A stretch of 9,853 nt of DNA from an uncultured Clostridia bacterium (lineage in GTDB: Bacteria; Bacillota; Clostridia; Oscillospirales; Ruminococcaceae), in the NCBI GenBank assembly GCA_945947715.1, contig CAMEYZ010000065.1:1-9853 (forward strand). The letters run 5' to 3'. Every line of letters starts with the position of its first letter. The stretch's first letter is position 1. A program made the translations under genes and the position numbers. The notes below the pieces were generated by a model. It worked only from the letters and a program-made list of their open reading frames with translations. It ran no database searches and was not told the DNA's origin. Positions 1 to 7,085 of the stretch are shown here, one piece after another.

Positions 1-2484
1 AACTGCCAGTTCTCTTGCCTTTCTGTTAATGTGCATAGTAATCTGGTTTAAAAGCACCAGCAAAGCCATAACAGCCGACAAAGCAAGGCATATCAGAATG
101 ACCAGATTGACGCCGTCGGCACTTCTTGCATACTCACTGTTATCCTTCAGAGACAAATATCCGTCCATGTCACGAACTCTTTCGTACAGTCCGCTGATAT
201 CACCACTGAGTAAAAATACACTTTCATCCGTTTCCTCTCCCATGGCAGACTCATAATAGCTGTCGGTCGTGACAAACAGATGATACGGCAGATAATGCTC
301 AATTACTCCCACGACCTTAAACTCTTTGGGGTTTCCTTCCGAATCCATGAATTCTACCGTGCTGCCTTCGGAGATATCATTGAGCTCTGCGCACTTGCGT
401 GAAACCAGCACACCGTTTTCGGGAATGGCAGCATTGCTCTTTGTGTTAATATCCCAAACGACCATGAAATCCCCAAGCTTATCAAAATCTGAGGCTGCAA
501 CGATATGGGCATTTTCCCAGCTTCCACCGTTCACCTTGAAATTTTTCAGCTTGTCCTGAATTACCGTATAGCTGATATTTTCCTCCCGAAGCACATTTTC
601 AAAATCCTCCTTTTCGCTCACACTGCTGTCTATAACCAATCGGTTATCATACAGGAAATAGTTATCAAACTGCATCACCGAGGAATTTTCAATTGCAAGC
701 TTCAAAGAAAAGCATATTACCAGAAGGGCAATGCAGCCCACAACTCCCATGATGGTCGTCATCATACGACCTTTATCGCTCAGCACATTTTTTATCATGG
801 TGCGGGAATAAAGGCTCAGCTTTTTATAGCCCTTCCATTTCTCAAAGAAAAATCCCTTTCCGCGCACAGGAACTTCGCCTCGCAGCAATTCTGTTGCAGG
901 CATACGAACCAGCTTTGCGCAGGCTGCATAAGTGGATATCATGAAAACGGCTAAGCAGATCACTGCTGTGATAATTGCTTCTTTTACTGCAAAGGTAAGC
1001 GAAATGCTTTGGAGCAGGAAGTTCGGCTTGAATATATGGAGTACCAGTATCTCAACGATAACAACACTTGCAAGCCAGCCGATCATGATACCGAGAACAG
1101 CACATAGCACATTATAAAGCATATAGTGGTTAAGAATTTCCTTGGAACTGAATCCCAACGCCTTTTGTGCACCGATGAGCGTTCTCTGTTCGTCGATCAT
1201 TCTGGAAATCGCCGCATGGCAGACAACTACCGCCACCAGCAGAAAAATAATTGACATGGAATAGCTAAGACCGTAAATTCCGTCTACGATAGTTTTCACT
1301 CCGCGGATATCTCCCACATCATTTCTGACGGAGATTATCCAGTCCTTGAGCTGAATGTCAGCTGCCTTCTCCTCTGCATCGGAGAGCTCTGACTTTGCAC
1401 TTTCAAGCTCCTGACGGGAATCCTCGACCTCAGCTTCGGCATCCTCTATCTGCGCAATACCATCTTTATAATCAAGAATTGCAGTCTTTAAAGGAAGTGC
1501 CGCTTCGCCGAACATATCCAGCTGACTAAGTGCAGCATCAAGATCGGTATCAAGCCCCATAAGTGTGAGATTTGCCTCGATCTCTTCAAGTGCCTTATCC
1601 AGCTTTTCCTTGTTTTCTTTGATGTCGCTCTCTGCATCGGACAGCTCCTTTTCGCTGTCGGATATTTTCAGCTTTGCGTCCTCTATTTCAGCTTCTGCAT
1701 CACCCGTGAGGGAATCGTAACGAAGCTGTGCACGTTCCTGTGCGAGTGCATCAATTTTATCCTTGAATGCTTCTTCCTGCTTTTTATATTCATCAGAAAA
1801 ATAAAATAAGTTATCAAGTGCATTATTTTTTACGAAAGCAGTTGTATAGCAGTCACTGTAATAAAAGGAATCAAAGGCCTCTTTGGTAAGCATTATGTAA
1901 TAGGAAGCAGAACCCAGTCCCTGGGTACTTTTTCCTCGGGCATCACGAACCGTGGCACAACAGAAAAACGGTTCATTGACGATAGCCGTCACACTAAATG
2001 TATCCGAAACAAGCATACCGTCGTGCTCCAAAGTTATTTCGTCTCCGAGCGTTATTTCATGCTCATTGGCAAACTTCTCCTCAATGGCGGCCTCATTGGA
2101 AGCGGTCGGAAGATTACCCTCAATGACAACAGGGTCATTCATCTCGCTGCACAGGGAACGTGCCTGTATCGTTATTTTTTCACGCTCGCTGTTCATCAGT
2201 GCCATAGCAGAATACCCGCCCTCTACGGCATCAACTTCGTCCCAGCCTGCTATTGCCTCGATATCCTCCTTTGTGATGCCGTTTGCACAGGTGATCTCCA
2301 GGGATTCCAGACGATTCGTAGCAAAATAACGGTCTGTTTCCTTCAGAATCGCAGCTGCAGAGGATTGCAGTCCCAGAAAAATAGCAATACTTGTTGCTGC
2401 GATAAATGCCACAGCAAAAAAAGGAACTCCGTTTTTCTTTATCGTTCTTAAGAGATGTTTCGTCCTTGCTTTCCTTTTTACCAT
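1..2484 (-). CDS. FtsX/MacB-type ABC transporter permease with extracytoplasmic coiled coil (3' end missing)
   Basis: This is the membrane subunit of a MacB-like (type VII) ABC exporter, running off the left edge. The reading frame is open from ATG 2484 to base 1 (828 codons, no stop). The start is supported by an AAAGGAG site six bases upstream. A basic N-terminus leads into a first membrane helix (about residues 18-40), then an extracytoplasmic region. Inside that region is an E/K/D/A-rich, heptad-like stretch (about 228-385) that should form a long coiled-coil hairpin. Three helices follow (about 405-425, 455-483, 497-522), then a second half with helices at about 572-598 and 795-813. It ends in the cytoplasmic motif NRKARELAV, typical of FtsX permeases just before the penultimate helix, so perhaps 50-100 residues are missing. 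Its start overlaps the upstream ATPase gene by 7 bp, so the two are translationally coupled partners. The substrate cannot be read from sequence; lipids, peptides or antimicrobials are family possibilities. Confidence 0.9.
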   Translation of the reverse strand, partial: MVKRKARTKHLLRTIKKNGVPFFAVAFIAATSIAIFLGLQSSAAAILKETDRYFATNRLESLEITCANGITKEDIEAIAGWDEVDAVEGGYSAMALMNSEREKITIQARSLCSEMNDPVVIEGNLPTASNEAAIEEKFANEHEITLGDEITLEHDGMLVSDTFSVTAIVNEPFFCCATVRDARGKSTQGLGSASYYIMLTKEAFDSFYYSDCYTTAFVKNNALDNLFYFSDEYKKQEEAFKDKIDALAQERAQLRYDSLTGDAEAEIEDAKLKISDSEKELSDAESDIKENKEKLDKALEEIEANLTLMGLDTDLDAALSQLDMFGEAALPLKTAILDYKDGIAQIEDAEAEVEDSRQELESAKSELSDAEEKAADIQLKDWIISVRNDVGDIRGVKTIVDGIYGLSYSMSIIFLLVAVVVCHAAISRMIDEQRTLIGAQKALGFSSKEILNHYMLYNVLCAVLGIMIGWLASVVIVEILVLHIFKPNFLLQSISLTFAVKEAIITAVICLAVFMISTYAACAKLVRMPATELLRGEVPVRGKGFFFEKWKGYKKLSLYSRTMIKNVLSDKGRMMTTIMGVVGCIALLVICFSLKLAIENSSVMQFDNYFLYDNRLVIDSSVSEKEDFENVLREENISYTVIQDKLKNFKVNGGSWENAHIVAASDFDKLGDFMVVWDINTKSNAAIPENGVLVSRKCAELNDISEGSTVEFMDSEGNPKEFKVVGVIEHYLPYHLFVTTDSYYESAMGEETDESVFLLSGDISGLYERVRDMDGYLSLKDNSEYARSADGVNLVILICLALSAVMALLVLLNQITMHINRKARELAV

Positions 2485-3707
2485 ACTAACTCCTTTGCAC
2501 TTGCAGGATGTCTGTTTACGATGACCTCCGCAACTACTCCACCCTTCATGCGTATCACACGGTTTGCCATTTTTGCGATCTCTTCATTATGTGTGACCAT
2601 CAAAAGAGTTGTACCTGATTTGATGACCTCTTCAAGAACAGTCAGTACCTCTATGCTTGTTTCATAGTCAAGTGCGGCAGTGGGTTCATCGGCGAGAATT
2701 ATCCTCGGCTTCTTCACAAGTGCTCTGGCTATGGATACACGCTGCTGCTGACCGCCTGACATCTGTGCAGGATAGTTATCCTTTCGCTGAGAGAGGCCCA
2801 CCCGTTCCAGAGCCTCTGCCGCGTCCATGGAGTTTTCACATAATTCCCCGATAAAATCCAGATTTTCCTCTGCGGTCAGAGTAGGCATCAGATTGTAAGC
2901 CTGGAAAATAAATCCCACAGAATGTCTGCGGTACTCTGTCAAGGTCTTTTCATCTGCCTTGGAATAGTCCTTGCCATCGAAAAGGAAGGTTCCCGTGGTA
3001 AGCTGATCCATTCCGCCAATGATATTGAGCATAGTGGATTTGCCGCAGCCCGATTCTCCCAGTATCACAAGGAACTCGCCCTCTCTGATATCAAGATTGA
3101 CTCCTTTCAGCACCTGGAGCTGAGTTTCTCCCGTACCAAAGGTTTTTGTTACATTTTTCAGGGAAATGATAGACTTCTTGTCTTCCGAAAAGCCAAGATT
3201 CAAGCCTTTGCCGTCCACTGCAATAGCAGTCAGCATAGCCAGATTTTCACACAGACTGATATCCTCATTATTGAACAGAGAACCGTCTTTTTTATTGATG
3301 ATCTGAATACAGCCGATCACCTCATATTTATTCACGAGAGGTACACAGACCATACTTTTCGTCACAAAGCCCGTAGCCTCATCAAAACGGCCTGCCCACC
3401 GCTTATCATTCTGACAATCCTTGACTACAGTGGATTTCCCCTCTTTTACTACCGTACCTGCAATTCCTTCTCCAAGCTCCAGGCTAAGACCTGTCAGATC
3501 TGCTCCGCCGATAGTAAAGGAGGGATATATTCTTTTATCTCCCGATACGTTGTAAAACCAGATTGTGCCTGCCTCAGCACCAACTGCCTTTACCACTTCT
3601 CCAAGGCTGGTACGCAGTGCTTCTTCCAGCGATTCTGCTTTCTGAAGCAATGAGGTGATCTCCCAGATCACCTGCGTATATTCGATTTTTGTGTTCTTTT
3701 TACTCAT
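2478..3707 (-). CDS. GAF-domain/ABC-transporter ATP-binding fusion protein (MacB/LolD-like)
   Basis: This 409-residue cytoplasmic ATPase powers the permease encoded immediately downstream. Residues about 25-165 form a GAF domain (core AGTIWFYN at 46-53, GEGIAGTVV at 80-88, VCVPLV at 120-125, IGCIQIINK at 131-139, then an acidic helix). Residues about 180-405 form a MacB/LolD-class ATPase. It has Walker A GESGCGKST at 217-225, Q-loop Gln269, signature MSGGQ at 316-320 followed by QQRVSIARAL, Walker B IILADE at 336-341 with the D-loop aspartate 347, and switch His373. All catalytic motifs are intact. Usual members of this ATPase family are about 220-250 residues and begin at the ABC domain, so the GAF half is an extra sensor module. 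The start is ATG 3707 with AGGTGA five bases upstream. Its last codons overlap the permease start by 7 bp. The GAF ligand is unknown; allosteric gating of export by a small molecule or redox signal is inference. Confidence 0.93.
   Translation of the reverse strand: MSKKNTKIEYTQVIWEITSLLQKAESLEEALRTSLGEVVKAVGAEAGTIWFYNVSGDKRIYPSFTIGGADLTGLSLELGEGIAGTVVKEGKSTVVKDCQNDKRWAGRFDEATGFVTKSMVCVPLVNKYEVIGCIQIINKKDGSLFNNEDISLCENLAMLTAIAVDGKGLNLGFSEDKKSIISLKNVTKTFGTGETQLQVLKGVNLDIREGEFLVILGESGCGKSTMLNIIGGMDQLTTGTFLFDGKDYSKADEKTLTEYRRHSVGFIFQAYNLMPTLTAEENLDFIGELCENSMDAAEALERVGLSQRKDNYPAQMSGGQQQRVSIARALVKKPRIILADEPTAALDYETSIEVLTVLEEVIKSGTTLLMVTHNEEIAKMANRVIRMKGGVVAEVIVNRHPASAKELVW
3653..3673 (-). other. 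Perfect hairpin inside the 5' coding region of the GAF-ABC gene
   Basis: A 9-bp perfect stem closes on a 3-base loop (arms AGGTGATCT and AGATCACCT on the plus strand, separated by CCC). It falls at codons about 12-18 of the GAF-ABC gene. It is GC-moderate and has no U tract, so it is not a terminator. It could slow early translation or be chance; I claim only the structure. Confidence 0.5.
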
Positions 3708-3816
3708 TGTTTCACCTGCATATTCCTGCTTTACCCTTTCTGTTTGGCATATTAGAATGGCTATCCTTTGATGCGGAAGTGCGTTAAGAAATATTGACGA
3801 TATATTTTATTCATTA

Positions 3817-3845
3817 ATTATAGCATGCTTTGTTGTGAAAATCAA
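3817..3845 (-). promoter_or_regulatory. Sigma-A-type promoter of the GAF-ABC/permease operon
   Basis: Read on the minus strand, a -35 box TTGATT (3840-3845) and a perfect -10 box TATAAT (3817-3822) are separated by exactly 17 bp. Transcription would begin near 3810, giving a leader of about 100 bases before ATG 3707. No riboswitch-like fold was recognised in that leader. Confidence 0.75.
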
Positions 3846-4096
3846 GAAGCTTTGCCTGGAAATAGTGCTATATTTGTAAAAATAATCCCTGACAAAGCTG
3901 ATATCATCACTTTGATTGATACTCACTCCGATATTATGTCCGATGCAGGCATATATAAGGCTGAGCTCGGGACAGCTCCATACAGTATATACTGACTCGG
4001 GAGCGTATCGACATCAGCACGGAGATAGAATATATGTGCAATATACAATAAAACTGATTCGTTTTTTGTGCAGACCTACAAAAAACAAAATAGCTA
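3846..4096. other. Intergenic stretch without a supported gene
   Basis: This lies between the divergent promoters of the ABC operon and the MerR operon. A 56-codon open frame begins at ATG 3825, inside the ABC promoter, and ends at TGA 3993-3995. It has no ribosome binding site and no recognisable product. A short inverted repeat (GAGCT/AGCTC) lies near 3963-3978. The stretch could be a decayed gene remnant, but nothing here is strong enough to annotate as coding. Confidence 0.4.
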
Positions 4097-4127
4097 TTGA
4101 CTTAGAGTTAACTCTAAGGTGTATAAT
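4097..4127 (+). promoter_or_regulatory. MerR-type promoter with 19-bp spacer
   Basis: The -35 box TTGACT (4097-4102) and a perfect -10 box TATAAT (4122-4127) are separated by 19 bp instead of the usual 17. An elongated spacer is the hallmark of promoters that a MerR protein activates by twisting the DNA. The spacer holds an 18-bp palindrome, and the first gene downstream encodes a MerR protein, so autoregulation is the natural reading. Transcription should start near 4134, just upstream of the AGGAGG ribosome binding site at 4136-4141. Confidence 0.88.
4101..4118. promoter_or_regulatory. MerR operator: 18-bp perfect palindrome CTTAGAGTTAACTCTAAG
   Basis: The two half-sites CTTAGAGTT and AACTCTAAG are exact inverted complements with no gap. 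The palindrome starts in the last bases of the -35 box and fills most of the spacer, which is where MerR dimers bind. It is probably the binding site of the regulator encoded at 4149-4541. Confidence 0.85.
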
Positions 4128-4148
4128 CAAAGTGAAGGAGGGATAAGT

Positions 4149-4541
4149 ATGACTATCAAGGAGGTCTGCAGCAAATTCAATGTGTCTGCCGATACTCTCA
4201 GATATTATGAACGAGTGGGAGTTATCCCCGAGGTGCACCGCACGGCAGGCGGTATCCGCGATTACAGCGAGGAAGATCTGAACTGGGTGGCAACGGCTGT
4301 CTGCTTTCGAAGTGCGGGCATGCCCATTGAGCTGCTTATCGAGTATGTGCGGCTTTTCCGTGAAGGAGACGAGACCTTCGTCGCAAGGCGTGACCTGCTC
4401 ATTGAAGCAAAGGAGCGTATCCTTGCCGAGCGGAAAAAATATGACGACGCACTGGAAAAGCTTGAATACAAGATATCAAAGTATGATGAAGCCGTAAGGA
4501 CAGGTGTTCTGAATTGGGACGAGGACGGTTCCTGCAAATAA
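4149..4541 (+). CDS. MerR-family transcriptional regulator, possibly AdhR/NmlR-like
   Basis: This 130-residue regulator probably controls its own operon. It has an N-terminal winged helix-turn-helix (IKEVCSKFNVSADTLRYYERVGVIP in family terms at residues 3-27), a wing around RTAGGIRDY (31-39), the second helical pair with RSAGMPIELL at 54-63, and a C-terminal dimerisation coiled coil (about 78-118). Cysteines are at 7, 52 and 129. Cys52 falls where AdhR-type, aldehyde-responsive MerR proteins carry their sensing cysteine; that match is from memory and is inference. There is no CxxC metal site as in MerR or ZntR. I chose ATG 4149 because AGGAGG lies seven bases upstream; an in-frame GTG at 4119 lies inside the promoter, upstream of the expected transcript start. 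The next gene starts 16 bp after the stop. The family assignment is secure and the inducer is not. Confidence 0.92.
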   Translation: MTIKEVCSKFNVSADTLRYYERVGVIPEVHRTAGGIRDYSEEDLNWVATAVCFRSAGMPIELLIEYVRLFREGDETFVARRDLLIEAKERILAERKKYDDALEKLEYKISKYDEAVRTGVLNWDEDGSCK

Positions 4542-4557
4542 TTGGAGAGTGATAAAA

Positions 4558-5316
4558 ATGAGCGAGAAAATAGTACAGACCGCAGGCAGAGCACAGCTTG
4601 GCGATTTTGCTCCCGAATTTGCGCATTTCAATGATGACGTGCTTTTCGGCGAGAACTGGAACAACAATGATATCGATTTGAAAACAAGATGTATCGTGAC
4701 CATGACCGCAATGATGGGTGCAGGCAATATTGATTCATCAATGAAATTCCACATGATAAACGCCAAAGCACACGGTGTTTCCAAAAAGGAAGCTGCCGCA
4801 ATAATTACTCATGCCGCATTTTATGTTGGCTGGCCTAAGGGCTGGGCGATGTTCAATATGGCAAAGGAGGTCTGGAATGAGGACGCAGATGCAGATGATG
4901 CGAGGTCTGCTCACGAAGCACAGATGATGTTTCCCATAGGCGCACCCAATGAAGCCTATGAAAAATTCTTTATCGGGAAGAGCTATCTTGCGCCTGTTTC
5001 CACATCGCAGGTTGGTATTTTCAATGTAACATTTGAGCCGAAATGCCGCAATAACTGGCATATCCACCATGCCGATAAGGGCGGCGGACAGATACTTGTC
5101 TGCGTGGCAGGACGTGGCTATTATCAAGAATGGGGCAAGGCTGCCGTTCTGATGAAGCTCGGCGACTGCATAAATATTCCTGCAGGGGTAAAGCATTGGC
5201 ACGGTGCGGCTGCGGATTCATGGTTCTCGCATCTTGCGATTGAGGTGCCCGGTGAGAACTGCTCCACAGAATGGCTTGAAGCAGTGACCGATGAACAATA
5301 CAGCAAACTTAAATAA
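4558..5316 (+). CDS. Carboxymuconolactone-decarboxylase-like / cupin fusion protein
   Basis: This 252-residue cytoplasmic protein has two domains. Residues about 12-108 match the carboxymuconolactone decarboxylase (CMD/AhpD-like) fold, with the family pattern around LKTRCIVTMTAMMGAG (41-56) and GVSKKEAAAIITHAAFYVGWPK within 73-94. It lacks the CxxC of the peroxidase AhpD. Residues about 150-235 form a cupin. Motif 1 carries His168 and His170, with Gln178 where a metal-binding Glu is usual. Motif 2 is GDCINIPAGVKHWHG (202-216) with His213 and His215, so a metal site is likely. Such CMD-cupin proteins are common in bacteria near stress regulators, but their reaction is mostly unassigned. Start ATG 4558 has GGAG ten bases upstream; an in-frame GTG at 4549 is too close to that site. 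It lies 16 bp after merR and 14 bp before the DXS-like gene, in the same operon. A role in aldehyde or oxidative stress is inference. Confidence 0.9.
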   Translation: MSEKIVQTAGRAQLGDFAPEFAHFNDDVLFGENWNNNDIDLKTRCIVTMTAMMGAGNIDSSMKFHMINAKAHGVSKKEAAAIITHAAFYVGWPKGWAMFNMAKEVWNEDADADDARSAHEAQMMFPIGAPNEAYEKFFIGKSYLAPVSTSQVGIFNVTFEPKCRNNWHIHHADKGGGQILVCVAGRGYYQEWGKAAVLMKLGDCINIPAGVKHWHGAAADSWFSHLAIEVPGENCSTEWLEAVTDEQYSKLK

Positions 5317-5330
5317 TAGGAGTGATATCA

Positions 5331-7076
5331 ATGTACATAGAAAAAATTAATTCACCTGCAGACATTAAAGGACTTTCCGTCGGGGAGCTTACAGCTCTTG
5401 CCACGGAAATAAGAAGCGGTCTTATGAACCGCCTTTCTAAAAGGGGAGGACATTTTGGACCGAATTTCGGATTTGTTGAAGCGGCAATTGCTCTGCATTA
5501 TGTTTTCGATTCGCCGCGAGATAAGATAGTCTATGACGTTTCACATCAGAGCTATGTCCATAAAATGCTGACGGGACGTAAGGACGCATTCCTTTCCGAC
5601 GAGCATTTCGGCGATATATCCGGCTACACAAATCCCGAGGAAAGCGAGCATGATATCTTCAATGTGGGACACACCTCTACATCTGTCAGCCTTGCCTGCG
5701 GACTTGCAAAGGGGCGCGACCTTAAGGGAGATAAGGAGAATATCATCGCAGTTATCGGAGACGGTTCTCTCAGCGGCGGCGAGGCTCTCGAAGGACTTGA
5801 CTTTGCTTCGGAGCTTGAAAGCAATTTCATTATCATCGTCAATGACAATGATATGTCGATAGCTGAAAATCACGGCGGTCTTTATAAAAATCTGAAGGCT
5901 CTCCGTGAATCGGACGGTGCATGCGAATGTAATCTCTTCAAGGCAATGGGTCTGGACTATACCTATGTATCGGAGGGAAATGATATTGAGAAGCTCATAG
6001 CTGCCTTTTCAAAGGTGAAGGATTCCGACCACCCAATTGTTGTACATATTAATACCCTCAAGGGAAAGGGCTATGCTCCCGCCGAAGAAAACAAGGAAAA
6101 CTGGCACTGGTGTATGCCCTTCGATGAAAAAACGGGTGAAAGCAAATTCCAGTTTGGCGGAGAAGATTACGGCACCATGACCTGCGATTATCTGCTGAAA
6201 AAGATGAAGGCTGACGAAAAGGTAGTTACAGTCGTGGCAGCGGTTCCCACAAATATCGGCTTTACCGAGGACAAGCGCAAAGAAGCGGGAAAGCAGTTTG
6301 TTGATGTGGGAATTGCGGAGGAACACGCTGTGGCTATGGTCTCGGGAATCGCACGAAACGGCGGAAAACCCGTATTTGCCACACATTCAAGCTTTTTCCA
6401 GAGGACCTACGACCAGATATCCCAGGACCTCTGCGTAAACGGAAATCCTGCGACCCTGCTTGTAAACACCGCATCGGTTTACGGAATGAACGACGTGACC
6501 CATCTGGGAATATTCGATATACCGATGATGTCAAATATCCCGAATCTGGTTTATCTTGCTCCCACGAGCTGCGAGGAATATTTTGCAATGCTTGACTGGT
6601 CCATTGAGCAGGATAAATTTCCTGTGGCTGTAAGAATACCCTGTAACGGCGTTATCCACACAGCTGCGCCTGTTGATAAGGATTATAGCGAGCTTAACAA
6701 GTATAAGATAACAAGGCAGGGTAAGGATATTGCCATAATCGCTCTCGGTGATTTCTATCAGATAGGCGAGGAGCTTGCAGAGCTTATCGCCGATAAAACA
6801 GGCACTGCTCCCACGCTGATAAATCCCCGGTATATCACAGGAATTGATACCGAAATGCTGGAAGCACTGAAAAAGACTCACTCAAAGGTTATCACTCTGG
6901 AGGACGGTATCCTTGACGGAGGCTTCGGTGAGAAGATTGCCCGTTTCTATGGTCCCACCGATATCAAGGTATATAACTACGGTCTGAAAAAGGAATTTAT
7001 CGACCGTTACTCTGTTGATGAGGTCTTAAGAGAAAATCATCTTACGCCCGAACAGATCGTAAATGATATTCTGTAA
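5331..7076 (+). CDS. DXS-like thiamine-diphosphate-dependent enzyme with altered acceptor site
   Basis: This 581-residue enzyme belongs to the 1-deoxy-D-xylulose-5-phosphate synthase/transketolase superfamily. DXS joins pyruvate, after decarboxylation on thiamine diphosphate, to glyceraldehyde 3-phosphate. Conserved here are His41 in GGHFGPNFG, the cofactor motif GDG (143-145) to NDN (171-173), His259 after GKGYAPAEE, catalytic Glu330 in VGIAEEHAV, Arg358 and His391. Compared with E. coli DXS, the second half aligns with a constant offset of 40. Tyr392 is His352, Arg420 is Thr380, Asp427 is Asn387 and Arg478 is Cys438. Arg420 and Arg478 are the phosphate anchors of the acceptor, so normal DXS activity is doubtful. 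The inter-domain linker is about 32 residues shorter than in E. coli (typical DXS is about 620 residues). ATG 5331 is preferred to an in-frame GTG at 5322 because AGGAG lies eight bases before it. It is the last gene of the MerR operon. DXS-like carboligase is the safest name; I withhold dxs. Confidence 0.9.
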   Translation: MYIEKINSPADIKGLSVGELTALATEIRSGLMNRLSKRGGHFGPNFGFVEAAIALHYVFDSPRDKIVYDVSHQSYVHKMLTGRKDAFLSDEHFGDISGYTNPEESEHDIFNVGHTSTSVSLACGLAKGRDLKGDKENIIAVIGDGSLSGGEALEGLDFASELESNFIIIVNDNDMSIAENHGGLYKNLKALRESDGACECNLFKAMGLDYTYVSEGNDIEKLIAAFSKVKDSDHPIVVHINTLKGKGYAPAEENKENWHWCMPFDEKTGESKFQFGGEDYGTMTCDYLLKKMKADEKVVTVVAAVPTNIGFTEDKRKEAGKQFVDVGIAEEHAVAMVSGIARNGGKPVFATHSSFFQRTYDQISQDLCVNGNPATLLVNTASVYGMNDVTHLGIFDIPMMSNIPNLVYLAPTSCEEYFAMLDWSIEQDKFPVAVRIPCNGVIHTAAPVDKDYSELNKYKITRQGKDIAIIALGDFYQIGEELAELIADKTGTAPTLINPRYITGIDTEMLEALKKTHSKVITLEDGILDGGFGEKIARFYGPTDIKVYNYGLKKEFIDRYSVDEVLRENHLTPEQIVNDIL

Positions 7077-7085
7077 AAAAGCGAA

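Noticed and set aside
2922..3653. A 243-codon open frame on the plus strand
   Set aside because: It is antisense to the clearly conserved GAF-ABC gene and has no recognisable domain or ribosome binding site.
3825..3995. A 56-codon plus-strand open frame between the two divergent promoters
   Set aside because: It has no ribosome binding site, starts inside the ABC operon promoter and resembles no family I know. It may be a remnant but cannot be supported.
4119..4148. Upstream GTG start for the MerR gene
   Set aside because: It lies within the promoter, before the expected transcript start; ATG 4149 has an ideal AGGAGG.
5317..5330. Thiamine riboswitch controlling the thiamine-diphosphate enzyme
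   Set aside because: Only 14 bp separate it from the previous gene, and no thiamine-box motifs were seen there or in the operon leader.
5331..7076. Naming this gene dxs and assigning it to isoprenoid biosynthesis
   Set aside because: The two arginines that hold the substrate phosphate, plus Tyr392 and Asp427 equivalents, are replaced, and no other isoprenoid gene is nearby.
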